64,000 bases of DNA from Marchantia polymorpha subsp. ruderalis (lineage: Eukaryota; Streptophyta; Marchantiopsida; Marchantiales; Marchantiaceae): the NCBI GenBank assembly GCA_037833965.1, contig AP031356.1, positions 8,950,501 through 9,014,500 on the forward strand, written 5' to 3'. Below the pieces are notes generated by a model that searched no databases, was not told the origin of the DNA, and saw only the letters and a list, made by a program, of their open reading frames with translations. The position numbers and the translations under genes are program-made. Below, one piece after another: positions 31,401 through 40,472 of this stretch; position 1 is the stretch's first letter, and each line of letters begins with the position of its first letter.

Positions 31401-33324
31401 CGATAGATGATTGAGCGTTCCTCCCCTCTCTTCTTGCGCATGTTGGCGCGTCACCTTCCACAGGAGCCGTGCCCAATGCACCGGAGCTCCTGACAACACT
31501 AGCTCCACGAACTCTACCTGCCAACCATGCATGTAAGCGGTCTTGGTCGGCTGCAATATCTGCAGCAATGCTGTCGCGACATTTCTCCGCAATCGATCCT
31601 TGTAATCCCGAGTCCGGAAACCGTTCTTGGGATGTCTAGCCACCTTGAAGAGCTCATTGTAAGAGACTTCTTCCTCCTGGGACACTTTCACGCTGTCGGC
31701 CTCGAAGAGGAGATCCCCTTCCTCGCCGGCACACCTGCCCAACACCTGCGCCCAATTGCAAATTTCCCATCTCTCTGGGTGTGGGCGAAATCCGCGAGAA
31801 GGCTTGTGTCTCTCTTGCAGATACTCGCGCACCATCTCCGGACACGTCCAATTCCACCCCCAGAGGAGAAAATCGAGCTTCAGCCTCGTCAGCACATCTT
31901 GAAATGCGCGTAGACCGATCTGCGGCACCCTGAGTGGAGACACTCGCAGCTGGGGAACCTTCGACATTGCGTTGCCTGCACACACACAAACGTTCTCCCT
32001 TTCGCTCGCTCTCTCACAATCGCCACTGTGCGTCGGCCACTCAAGCACTGACTGCTCACTCTCTCTGCGCTCGTTCAAGATCGCTACTCACAATTCTTTC
32101 AAGGTCCGCCAAGATCCTTGCGCAACTCGTCTCCGCACTCTCTACTCTCACTGCAGGTTGCTCCGCCCTTGCGCGTAATCTTGGAACTGGAAATCGCAAA
32201 GTCAAGAATGAGAGAATGAGACTGGAGCGCAGTCTTTTCTTCTCCGATTTCAAGAACGTCCAACGTTCTTACTGGTTGCAACGTACGCAGCCGGCTATAC
32301 GGCTTAACGGTTCGCCCTTTGCATGCGCGAATTCACGTCTCCGCATTGCGCGCATTCGCATGCTTAAACGTTGAATTCTCCCGCCGCCGCCACCTTCCGG
32401 ACTCGAGTCCGCTGCAGGGTATACGTCAGCCCTGTTGTCTTTTCCTAACCCGCCCTTCTCCGGAGGCGTGTCGCCGCTGGCGCGTTCATTATCCGTCGGC
32501 GCCTTGCTGGAGGCGCACATCCAGCCGGAGCGAATTACGCCGGCGCGCAGTCGTACCGCCTATTTTGTCCTTTATGCCTCGTCCGTTGCTGCCAGCGCAT
32601 ATCCGTCAGCGCAACTCATGCCAGCGCATCCGGCCGTCAGCGCCACGTCGGAGGCGTACATCCGACCGGCGCTTTCCTTCCATGAACAGCCGCCAAGGGC
32701 GCTTCCGACTCTGAGTTGGTTTCCTCCTGTGAGCGCGTGATTCCGCCGAAGGCGCATTGCCGAGGGCGTACGGGAATCCTTTCCGGCTGTGAACCCTAGC
32801 GCGAACGGCGCATGTCCGGCTACGAGTTTTCCGACGCTCATAACTTCTCCATTCCTGATCCATCTCCGGCGCTCTTGGACTCGTTAGAACGAGCGTCCCG
32901 AGCTCTTTCTAATGCAACTTCAACCAACTGGATCTACCGTATATCCCGATTGTTATGAAGGTTTTCCCTTTCCGCGCTAGCGGCGCTTCGCCGAAGGCGC
33001 ACTCATGGTCGGATGCCTTTAGAGGTCCGGGCCCTTCTCCTGACGTCTTTAGCAAAACCTCCTCCTGAGGTGTCTGCGCCGGAAGCGTAGCTTCCTTATA
33101 CGCTAGAGGCGCGTGAGTAGAGACACCTAAAAAAGGAGCTTTTGCCGAAGGCGCCGAAGACGTTGGCGTTGGTACATCCGACTACGTGATTCTTTGTGCC
33201 CTCGTGACGATCTCATCAATCCACTCTATTTAGCGTACCCTTCTCTAGCTACAAACACTGCTTTGGTACTAGTTTTCTAAAATTGTTTAAATTCTGCAAA
33301 AAAAACAAAAAGCGTGTTACCACA
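28456..33324 (-). mobile_element. Element A 5' LTR (4869 bp)
   Basis: An exact positional copy of the 3' LTR shifted by 10,659 bp, with the same termini, TATA box (29378-29370) and hairpin (29366-29350). Here the promoter drives the element's own RNA, and the ORF3 copy lies upstream of the transcription start. A single G/A difference was noticed at 32428. Confidence 0.95.
29412..31967 (-). CDS. ORF3 copy in the element A 5' LTR
   Basis: Its product is identical to that of the ORF3 at 18753-21308 (851 codons from ATG 31967). It lies upstream of the LTR TATA box, so the LTR promoter cannot transcribe it in this position. Any expression would need a separate promoter in the 1.36 kb before it, or read-in from outside. 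It is regenerated at each transposition because U3 is copied from the 3' end of the RNA. Confidence 0.78.
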   Translation of the reverse strand: MSKVPQLRVSPLRVPQIGLRAFQDVLTRLKLDFLLWGWNWTCPEMVREYLQERHKPSRGFRPHPERWEICNWAQVLGRCAGEEGDLLFEADSVKVSQEEEVSYNELFKVARHPKNGFRTRDYKDRLRRNVATALLQILQPTKTAYMHGWQVEFVELVLSGAPVHWARLLWKVTRQHAQEERGGTLNHLSPYLIVFYRAMGCLTNAEKTRFPQLSRSYPGRYSREAEVDTDPDEEPASTPPAPAPARAAEERRSERIPRKRKWDERPEDRQPEVPAAPTRGRPTPEPHSRPKQRARRMPTVTEETRRTPTRRNLTQEEIIAQVLGKTAETSAQKAPRPSGGDGRTDDRPTASRMTEGRQAEGRPTERRVEPDSRPEAEESLADEPTILRGSSSAEGTSGRTPPANRPSGVKTRRVYPTPSRTTAGRPTASRTTESQPDSPTARRMGPTTSVRTPSADAPSARTPSAQIAPEGQAAEAGGARVTKVTAASTPSQTEDRAGTGAQAVGSPTALDILAGSGAAVAAEAAARHSSRESPRDSVATEILETEDETSSEEQEEDSVQKTPTGVLCEQIVPLLRYLDRKTSKYGSALKPQSYVETIRRRTRIKVAKWASSCQVYVERNTALRQHLAVTQKLYQALQQQKEDAATKSQAEAELIRAKIESELQEERRQNKVLAAELTRQTRALEESQKARKEDEELLCNLQTECSDLRTQRADLEMQLAEVESSCRARGELAARVTRCLNGYTHWEVAAQERVTLREFELRAAALTEGDSRSRRRVARKLETFLSGARDTMAHLQSEVTAALRRLGLRSRSEDWQGRDSTRSSPARRRRSTGSAECSRVVWFRADTASGR

Positions 33325-33329
33325 CCTGC
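33325..33329 (+). repeat. Target-site duplication CCTGC of element A (right copy)
   Basis: CCTGC follows the LTR end TTACCACA at 33324 and matches 17792-17796. The interrupted B2 LTR resumes at 33330. Confidence 0.95.
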
Positions 33330-34673
33330 GCGGCGACGTCGAGAATGTTCAGCAGCCAGCAGATGGATGCGCGCAGCGCGCACAAGAGATTGGAATCGCG
33401 AATTCAAGAATGGGACGTTCTCCGCCGCCCGGTCGAAGGTCATGGTCGGCTCCTGCTCGTGAAGAACGTCTCACTTGATGGCCGCGCCGGCTGTACGCTG
33501 GAACGGTCTTCGCTCTCACGCGCGGCTTCACGCTCCGCCGTCGTCGCTTAAACTCTCACGCTCGAATTGGCGGATTTGAACTCCGCGAGCGTATTACCCC
33601 GCGGACATGGGGGCGTAGCGCCGAAGGCGAGTTTTCCGCCTTGCGCGGTACACTTGTTCGTACCGCCCCTCGGCCAATCCCCCTCTGCCTTGACGCGTGT
33701 GTCCGCATGTCGGACAAAAGTTCAACTCCTGCCTGTGCGCAGGCAGGAGCCTCGGCGGATGCTCCGCCGGCGCGGAACTTGAACATCCTCCTGTGCACAG
33801 GCGTTCTCCTGTGCACAGGCGAATTCCGTCCGCGGCGCTGCGCTGGCGCGGAAGGCGTTGACCGTGGTCAGCCGTCTCCGTCCAGTCTGTCCGTTCCTTG
33901 TCTCTCCGTCGGCGCTTCCGCCGCCGCAACTCCGTCCGTCCAAGAGCGCATCCACCCGTCCCGTCCGCATGGTCCGTACCGATTTGATTACTCTGGCGGC
34001 TCTTCCGACGTACGCGGCGCTGCGCTGGCGCGGAAGGCGCCGTACACTTTCTACCTCACAAGGCGCATTTCTAGGGCCCAAGGCGGATTTTCCGCCGACG
34101 CCGAAGCGCCTGTGCGTAGGCGGACTTCGCGCCTCCCCTAACCCTACTTCGCCTGTGCACAGGCGAACGCCTTCGTCCGCGCATAGGACAAAACTTGATT
34201 CCCCCTTCCGCGTAGGCGGAATTCGCGCCGGTTGCGAACTCTTTCCGCCGTAGGCGACCGCCTCCGTTTCTTCCAATAGTGATAACTCCCTAAGTCCTCA
34301 TCCGTTCCAAGCGTTCTTGGGCTCGTTGGAATCAGTGCGTCGAGCTCTTTCCAACGGGACCCTAAATTGGTCAAGGCGCCCGAGGGTTGAACTAATTATG
34401 AAGGGTTTCCCTACAGCCGCGGACGCAAGCTCCGAAGGCGGATTTTGCGCCTTGCGTCGTAGGGGTCCTAACTGCAGAGCTCGCAGGGAGGGTGGTGCCT
34501 GTCCTTACTGCTGCACCCCCAAATCCCAGATTCTACAAGATCCCTCGAGAATCCCCGCGATCTTCCGGATTCACTCCGTTTTGATGTACCGAAGGCTATT
34601 TACAATGCTGCCAGGGTACAGTTTTCCAAAAATGTTTTAATTTCCTCAAAATTGCCAAAAGTGGGGTACCACA
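33330..34673 (-). mobile_element. B2 3' LTR, part proximal to pol
   Basis: The beginning of the B2 3' LTR on the minus strand, from TGTGGTACCCC at 34673 to the A insertion. It is U3 sequence upstream of ORF3 and has no gene that I recognise, but it is dense in CCTGTGCACAGG, CGCCTTCGGCG and CCGCGG palindromes. The corresponding region of the 5' LTR has been deleted. Confidence 0.9.
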
Positions 34674-34690
34674 TGCTCCCCTCCTCAATT
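34674..34690 (-). other. Polypurine tract of B2
   Basis: AATTGAGGAGGGGAGCA on the minus strand immediately precedes the 3' LTR start. It is the same as in element A except for one base. Confidence 0.88.
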
Positions 34691-34710
34691 GTGAGCGCCC
34701 ACGCGAACAC

Positions 34711-37551
34711 TCACATGTGGTATTTCTTCAACCGCCACCCGTTCACTCGGGTGCCTAACAAATCGCCGGCCAGGTCCGCAAGTTGGATGGATCCATTCGG
34801 GAAGACTTCGACAACCCTGTAAGGTCCCATCCATCTTAGGTGCAGTTTGCCTGGGAATCTGGCATGCCTGCTGTCGTAGAGCAATGCCAAATCACCCGCC
34901 TGCAGGAGTACCGGTTTGATCTTTTTATCGTATCTCTCCTTTCGGCGGAGCTGGATTTTCCTGGTGTGATCTTCGGCGTCTCGTCTCCTCTCATCCAGCA
35001 GCGTGACCTCCTGTAACCTGTAGAGCTGACTCTCCTCTGCGCCCATCCTCTGCAAATCCAACGTTCGTTGGGTGGGTACTTCAAATTCGATTGGGAGGAT
35101 CGGGTGTTGCCCATACACCAGAAAGTATGGTGTCTGTTTGGTCGTGATCTTCTCAGCTGTGCGGTACGCCCATAGAGCGGCTGCTAGCTTCGTATCCCAG
35201 TCGTGAGCGTGATTCACCGTGACCTTGAGTAGTATTTTACACAGCAGACCATTGGACTTCTCCGTCAGTCCATTTGCCTTGGGATTGTATGGAGTAGTCT
35301 TCCGGTGCTTGATGTGGAAATACCGTGTCAGATCTTCGATGATCTGATTCAGAAAATGCGTGCCCCGGTCGCTGACTGGCTCTAAGGGACATCCGTAGCG
35401 TGTGATGATTGACTCGAACAAGAATGCTGCCACTGTGGCAGCATCATCCCTTCTGGTGGCTCTGGCCTCTACCATTTTGGTGGCGTAGTCCGTTGCTACC
35501 AGAATGTAGCGCCTTCGTGTACTTCTAGTCACTGGTTGTATCGGCCCTACAAAGTCAATACCCCACTTTTCGAAAGGTGCTAGAGGCATGATGGGAGTCA
35601 GAGGCCAGCGTGTTGTAGGCGTCGGTCTCCCCGTCCTCTGGCAACTGTCGCACTTGCGGATGTAATCGAGAACATCCTTAAACATGGTCGGCCACCAATA
35701 CCCCGCGTTTAGGATCTTTGTGACCGTGTTCCTGGTGGCATAGTGTCCACCCGCCTCCTCTGTATGCATCGCACTCACTATTCTTGGTACTTCTGATTCC
35801 TCCAGGCATCTGCATAAGCGCTCATCCGCCATCTTCTTGAACAAAACCCCCTGCTGGAGTTGATACGGGCCTGCCTTATGAATAAAGACAGTTCGCTGTT
35901 CCAAATCCATGCCCTCGGGGCACTGGAGGGTTAGCAGATATCGATACAGGTCGGCATAGCGGGACTCATGTCCTGCAGACAACTGAAATAACTCTTCATC
36001 TGGGAAATCGTCCACCAATTCCTCCTCTGTCGGCTGGGTCCATAATCGGGACAAGTAATCCGCATTTTCGTGGTGCACCCCTTTCCTGGTCTGGACTGTG
36101 TAGGTGAACTCTTGTAGTAACAACACCCACCTGGCGATCCGACCGGATAGGTCGGCTTTCTTGACTAGGTGTTGCAATGCGTAGTGGTCCACATGGAACA
36201 CAAACTCGTAGCAGATTAGGTAGTGACGAAACTTTTTACAGGAGTACACCATCCCCAACGCTTCTCTCTCCGTCGTGGTGTACTTTCGCTCTGCTAGAGA
36301 CAGCTGTCGGCTCGCGAAGTAGATCGGGTAGTCCTTTTTGTTGTCATCCTTTTGACTCAGTACTACACCGATGGCGAATGCAGATGTGTCAACGTAAACA
36401 TGGAATGGTCAATTCCAGTCTGGACTCCGTAGTACGGGAGCAGTCGTGAGTTTCGCTTTAAGAGCCTCAAATGCTGACTGCTGGTTCGCACGCCAAGCAT
36501 AAGGCTCGTCCTTCTTCAACAACTTGGTCAGGTCCGCCGCCAGTATTGCATACAGGTGTATGAATCTTCGGTAGTAGCCCACATGACCCAGGAATGCTCG
36601 CAGCTCTCTTAGATTCGTGGGTGGCTCAAGCTCGAGTATAACCTTGACCTTCTCGATGTCCACCGCAATGCCGTCTGCCGAGACCCGATGACCCAACAAG
36701 ATCCCACTAGTCATAAAGAAAAAGCACTTCTCGGGATGCAGTGATAAACTGCTCTCTCTACATTTATCGAAGGTCTGCTTCAAGTGACTTAGGTGTTCAG
36801 ACCGCTTCCCAAAGACACAGAAGTCATCTATGAATATTTCCAGGAACTTCCTCAGTTGTTCTTGGAAGATATTGGTCATCATCCGTTGAAAGGTGGCAGG
36901 CGCGTTGCACAGACCGAAGGGCATCTTGTGGTATGCGTAAGTTCCCCAGTCGGTTGTGAACGTAGTTTTATCCTTGTCCTGTTCCCGGATAGACACCTGA
37001 TTGTAACCTGAGAACCCATCCAGGAAGCTATAACATTCATGTCCTGCGACATGGTCTAGAATGGCATCCGTGAATGGTAACGGGTGATGATCCTTGCGTG
37101 TTGCTGCATTCAACTTCCGGAAATCCTGACACACTCGTATCTTACCCGTCAACTTCTTGGGTACAATAACAATCGGCGACACCCACTCACTGCTGAGCAC
37201 AGGGTAAATAATACCAGCACTCAAGTACTTATCTATCTCCTCCTTAACTAGCAAGGAGTATTTTGGGTTGAGGCGATACTGGCGCTGTCGTATGGGTACT
37301 GAGTCGTCCAGCAAATCGATACGGTGTTCCCCATACCGTGCAGGTATCCTCTTCATGTCTTCGATCTTCCAGGCGAAGACGTCGACATAATGGCTAAGGA
37401 ATGCCTGTACTTTCCTTAGCTCGTCTCCTCTCACTGCGCTTGATACCTTCAAGCACTTGTCGGGACTGAGTTGTACTTCGTGACAGTCACTAGGGTCGAC
37501 AATGCCCTCGGTGTGACTCGTCTCACTCCTTCCCAGTCCCACAGTTAATTG
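34711..37551 (-). pseudogene. pol: B2 Pol (RT-RNase H-integrase), one nonsense codon
   Basis: Very similar to element A Pol from end to end, with the same active-site blocks (FIDDFCVFG, VDTSAFAIGV, HHENADYLSRL, WGIDFVGP, SDRGTHF, NPKANGLTEK, WMGPYRV, NGWRLKKYHM). A TGA at 36411-36409 replaces the arginine codon found in A within SPDWNRPF, at the start of RNase H. A single C-to-T change of a CGA codon would explain it. The frame is otherwise continuous on both sides (36412-37551 and 34711-36408). It follows the leaky UAG in phase with gag. No other lesion was seen, so this was active recently. Confidence 0.92.
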
Positions 37552-37554
37552 CTA
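37546..37554 (-). promoter_or_regulatory. Leaky-stop signal UAG-CAA-UUA between gag and pol (B2)
   Basis: TAG (37554-37552) then CAATTA, with pol continuing in the same frame. This is the same nonanucleotide as the tobacco mosaic virus replicase readthrough site. It is distinguished from the two premature TGA codons of B2 by its position at the gag-pol border and its conservation in A. Confidence 0.85.
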
Positions 37555-40386
37555 TTCGTCTTCCGGCTGAATAGCTTTCGGCTCTTCTTCTTCTCCCACC
37601 GAACAGCAGGCAACGAATCCCACGAAATAATCGGATTCGGTACCACTGGAATCCGATCGCGCGGTCGACTCACTGTCCCCGCCCGATGTGTAACCTGCAC
37701 TTGTCGATGGGGTCTCTCCTTCGTGTCTGACCCTATTCCAGGGCACCGTAATGGTTTTGGTCGGTTCCGAAGGATGGGGGAACTTAAGGCGATGCCTTCG
37801 CCAATCACATCTGACTTGCGCGCCATATAGCCATGGCCGCCCGAGCAGAACGTCATAGCCCTGCTTCATCATCGGTTGAAGGATGATATACGTCAACCGA
37901 AAGTCCGCACCCCCGATGATTGTCTTGACATTGCGCAGCATACCTGCAGGCATTCTCCGCGTCTGATCTGCTAATCTCAACACACGCTTCGAGGGTTCGT
38001 ATTGACTGAACCCCAAGGCTCTCGCTGTATCCTCCGTCATTATGTTGACTCCTGATCCAGAGTCGATTGGCACCCTGCGTACACAACACCCTGCTATTTC
38101 CACATCGATCTCTGGTGGCCCTTGGTCTTCGCTCTCCACTTGATATACTTGAGAGGAGGTGGATGCGCGCGGCTTCCGCGGATGTCGTAGCGAAAGCATC
38201 AACATTCTCCGATACGTCTTATTGTCCTCCAAGAGCTGCTTGAACGTGATGTTCACTTTTCGACTCCCGAGATCTTCGACCAAGTCATAGTGGGCGCGTT
38301 GGGTCGCCGGGGTCGGCGGCGACGCTCTGCGAGGTTCCACGGTGGCTGCCAACTTCGCCCCAAGGGAGGATGTCAAGTCTGGCCGCTGTGGGTCTTTTTG
38401 AGTGCGGATCGCTTCCTTCAACAGGTTGGTTACCTCGTTGCGGATATCCGGAGCATAGTCCCGTTTCAGCAGGCGTACTGGCTCGTCCTCGACTGCTGTC
38501 TGGGGGCGCACTGCTGGTGCCTCTCGCGTAGTCGAAGACTTCCGTGCAGGGCGCAAGTCGGACTTGCTGGATGTCTTCTCCTTCCCTTTTCCCGTCAGGT
38601 CGTCGGTTCTCCGTTCGTGCTTGCGAGTGTCACGCTCTTGCTCCTTCGATTTCTTGGAACTACGAGTTTCGACCCGTGCGCACATAACCTCTTCCGCCGG
38701 CCATTCTTCGTCTTCGTCGTCCCCGTCTGAACCTACTTCGACCTGATTAACTTGGACGTCCTCCTTGGCAGGAGTGTTCACAAATCGTACCGCTGGCCGA
38801 GGGACTGGTGGCTGATCACACTCTGGCGCAGTATGCCCGGTCTTCTTGCAATTACTACATGTCGGAGCATAGTCGTTTCGCCTTTTTGGATGGGGACACT
38901 GCGGTGAGAAGTGTCCAACTTCCCCGCAATTATAACAAGCTCGCGGTGGCGGTGGGTCAAACGTCCCTGGAGGTGCTCTCCGCCTCACGGGTACTGTAGT
39001 GGCCCGATCCACCGGAATATATCGTGGGACTTGCATTGCTGAAACTGCAGTAGGGGTAGGAACCGACTGGACGGCGTAGGCTGTCTCTTCGCTAGCCTCT
39101 CCATAGTACTGGGGGTGCTCTCCATAGTACGGTTGTGCCCACTCTACTGCGTTGACTGGATATGACGGGCGGGTGGTAAGGCACTCGGTGTTTGCATGTC
39201 CCACCGCCCCGCACGTAGTACACCATAAGTTCGCTCGCACTCTCCCGGGTGATTTTCGGCGATCATGCCCGCCTACCACTTGAACCTTGAGATCGGCGAA
39301 GTCCTTCACAAGGGTCTCCATCTTCGAGGCTATGTCTCCCGGCGCTCAGTCCGTAGTCACTCGTCGGGTGCCCTTTTTCTTCGCTGCCCCATGCTTCTTC
39401 CTCTTCTTCTCCTCCTCCGACGATGAGGTTTCCTCTTCTTCGGATGAGGAACGGTTCTCGTCCGAAGACGATTCCTCCGATGACGGAGTTGTACCTCTAC
39501 GTCGTCTTCGCCCTCCCTTCGGTTTTCGCTCCTTCAACTCCCGTCTCTCTCTCCCTCTTCGGTTGAGAGTGGAAGTCTCGAAGGCTTCTGCCGATGCAAT
39601 CACATGCTCAATAGTGTCGCACTTGCTGCGTCGGCAAAAAGTCTCCATCTCCCGAGTTAAACCGGTCACGTACCAATCCACAGCTTGTTGTACCGAGAAA
39701 GGGGACCCTGGTCCTGTTTTCGGTATTCTGTCAAGGAGGTCCAGAAATCTCTCAGTGTAGTCACGCAGACTCTCCTTCTTCTCTCGCTGCAAATTACGTA
39801 ACTTTGTCAAAACCCGGCTGTCGTAGCCGAGCTCGCGGAAGCGGCGAAGGAACTTCTCCTTCAGCTGGGCCCATGTTGTCAACCCAGTCGGATCGATGCT
39901 CTCGTGATTGTACCAACTCCTCGCTTTCTTCCGCAGAAGGCTTGGAAAGATCCTTAGTCGGTCGTCGTCTGCGATCTCGCGATTGGCAATAGACACCGAT
40001 TCGAACAACTTGATGTATGAATCTGCATCGTCGTCATCCCCACTCCCTTTGTACTTTGGGTAGGAATGTTTAGTAATCGGCTGAGGTAGCCGCACATTGG
40101 CTTGTCCGTCCGCCATCGGTGTGTCTGTCGACGGTTCTCGGGCGGTCGGTTCTACTTCACGAGGCGGGTCCGTGCAAGGAATATCTAGTAGAACTGTAAG
40201 CACCAAGTTTGGTTCCGAGTCGCCGGGGGTAGGTTCCCCAAGGGTGTCGGCCGAACTAGGCTTAGGTACTCTTTTTGGTGTTTTCTTGTTTTGACGCCGT
40301 GTCTCTTCCACGGCCTTCTCTGAATCTCGTCGGAACCTGCGGACAGCTCTAGCACTTAGGTTGCTCCCGCTAGCCCCAGTCGACAT
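37552..40386 (-). pseudogene. gag: B2 Gag-protease, one nonsense codon
   Basis: Starts at ATG 40386, in the same place relative to the PBS as in A. The capsid-like region (WAQLKEKFLRRF, LLDRIPKTGPG) and Ser/Glu tract are in 39346-40386. A TGA at 39348-39346 then interrupts the frame, at a place where A reads through. The remainder (37552-39345) has three CCHC knuckles (CTTCGAVGHANTEC, CYNCGEVGHFSPQC, CSNCKKTGHTAPEC), the protease PIDSGSGVNIM and GYDVLLGRPW. It ends at the leaky UAG. The similarity to A is high in capsid, knuckles and protease, and lower in the linkers. Confidence 0.92.
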
Positions 40387-40432
40387 TCACCGAGCATGGC
40401 TGCTCGTAAAAACCCCGGTGTTGACGCAACTG

Positions 40433-40450
40433 TCCCCGGCAGCGGCGCCA
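40433..40450 (-). other. Primer-binding site (tRNA-Asp type), B2
   Basis: TGGCGCCGCTGCCGGGGA on the minus strand, 22 nt after the LTR end at 40473. It is identical to that of element A. Confidence 0.85.
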
Positions 40451-40472
40451 AAAAGAAGTTGTCGGCTTCTTA

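Larger units (their letters stand above)
17797..33324 (-). mobile_element. Complete Ty3/gypsy element A with ORF3-bearing LTRs
   Basis: A 15,528-bp element on the minus strand. It has identical-length LTRs (28456-33324 as 5' LTR, 17797-22665 as 3' LTR, 4869 bp each), a PBS for tRNA-Asp, gag-protease, a leaky UAG, pol, a polypurine tract, and a perfect 5-bp target duplication. The only LTR difference that I noticed is at 21769 (G) versus 32428 (A). All frames are open, so it is probably autonomous and inserted very recently. It lacks a chromodomain; the integrase ends in a VNGWRLKKYH-type tail as in the Athila/Tat side of plant Ty3/gypsy. Each LTR carries an intact ORF3. It sits inside the 3' LTR of B2. 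Confidence 0.96.
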
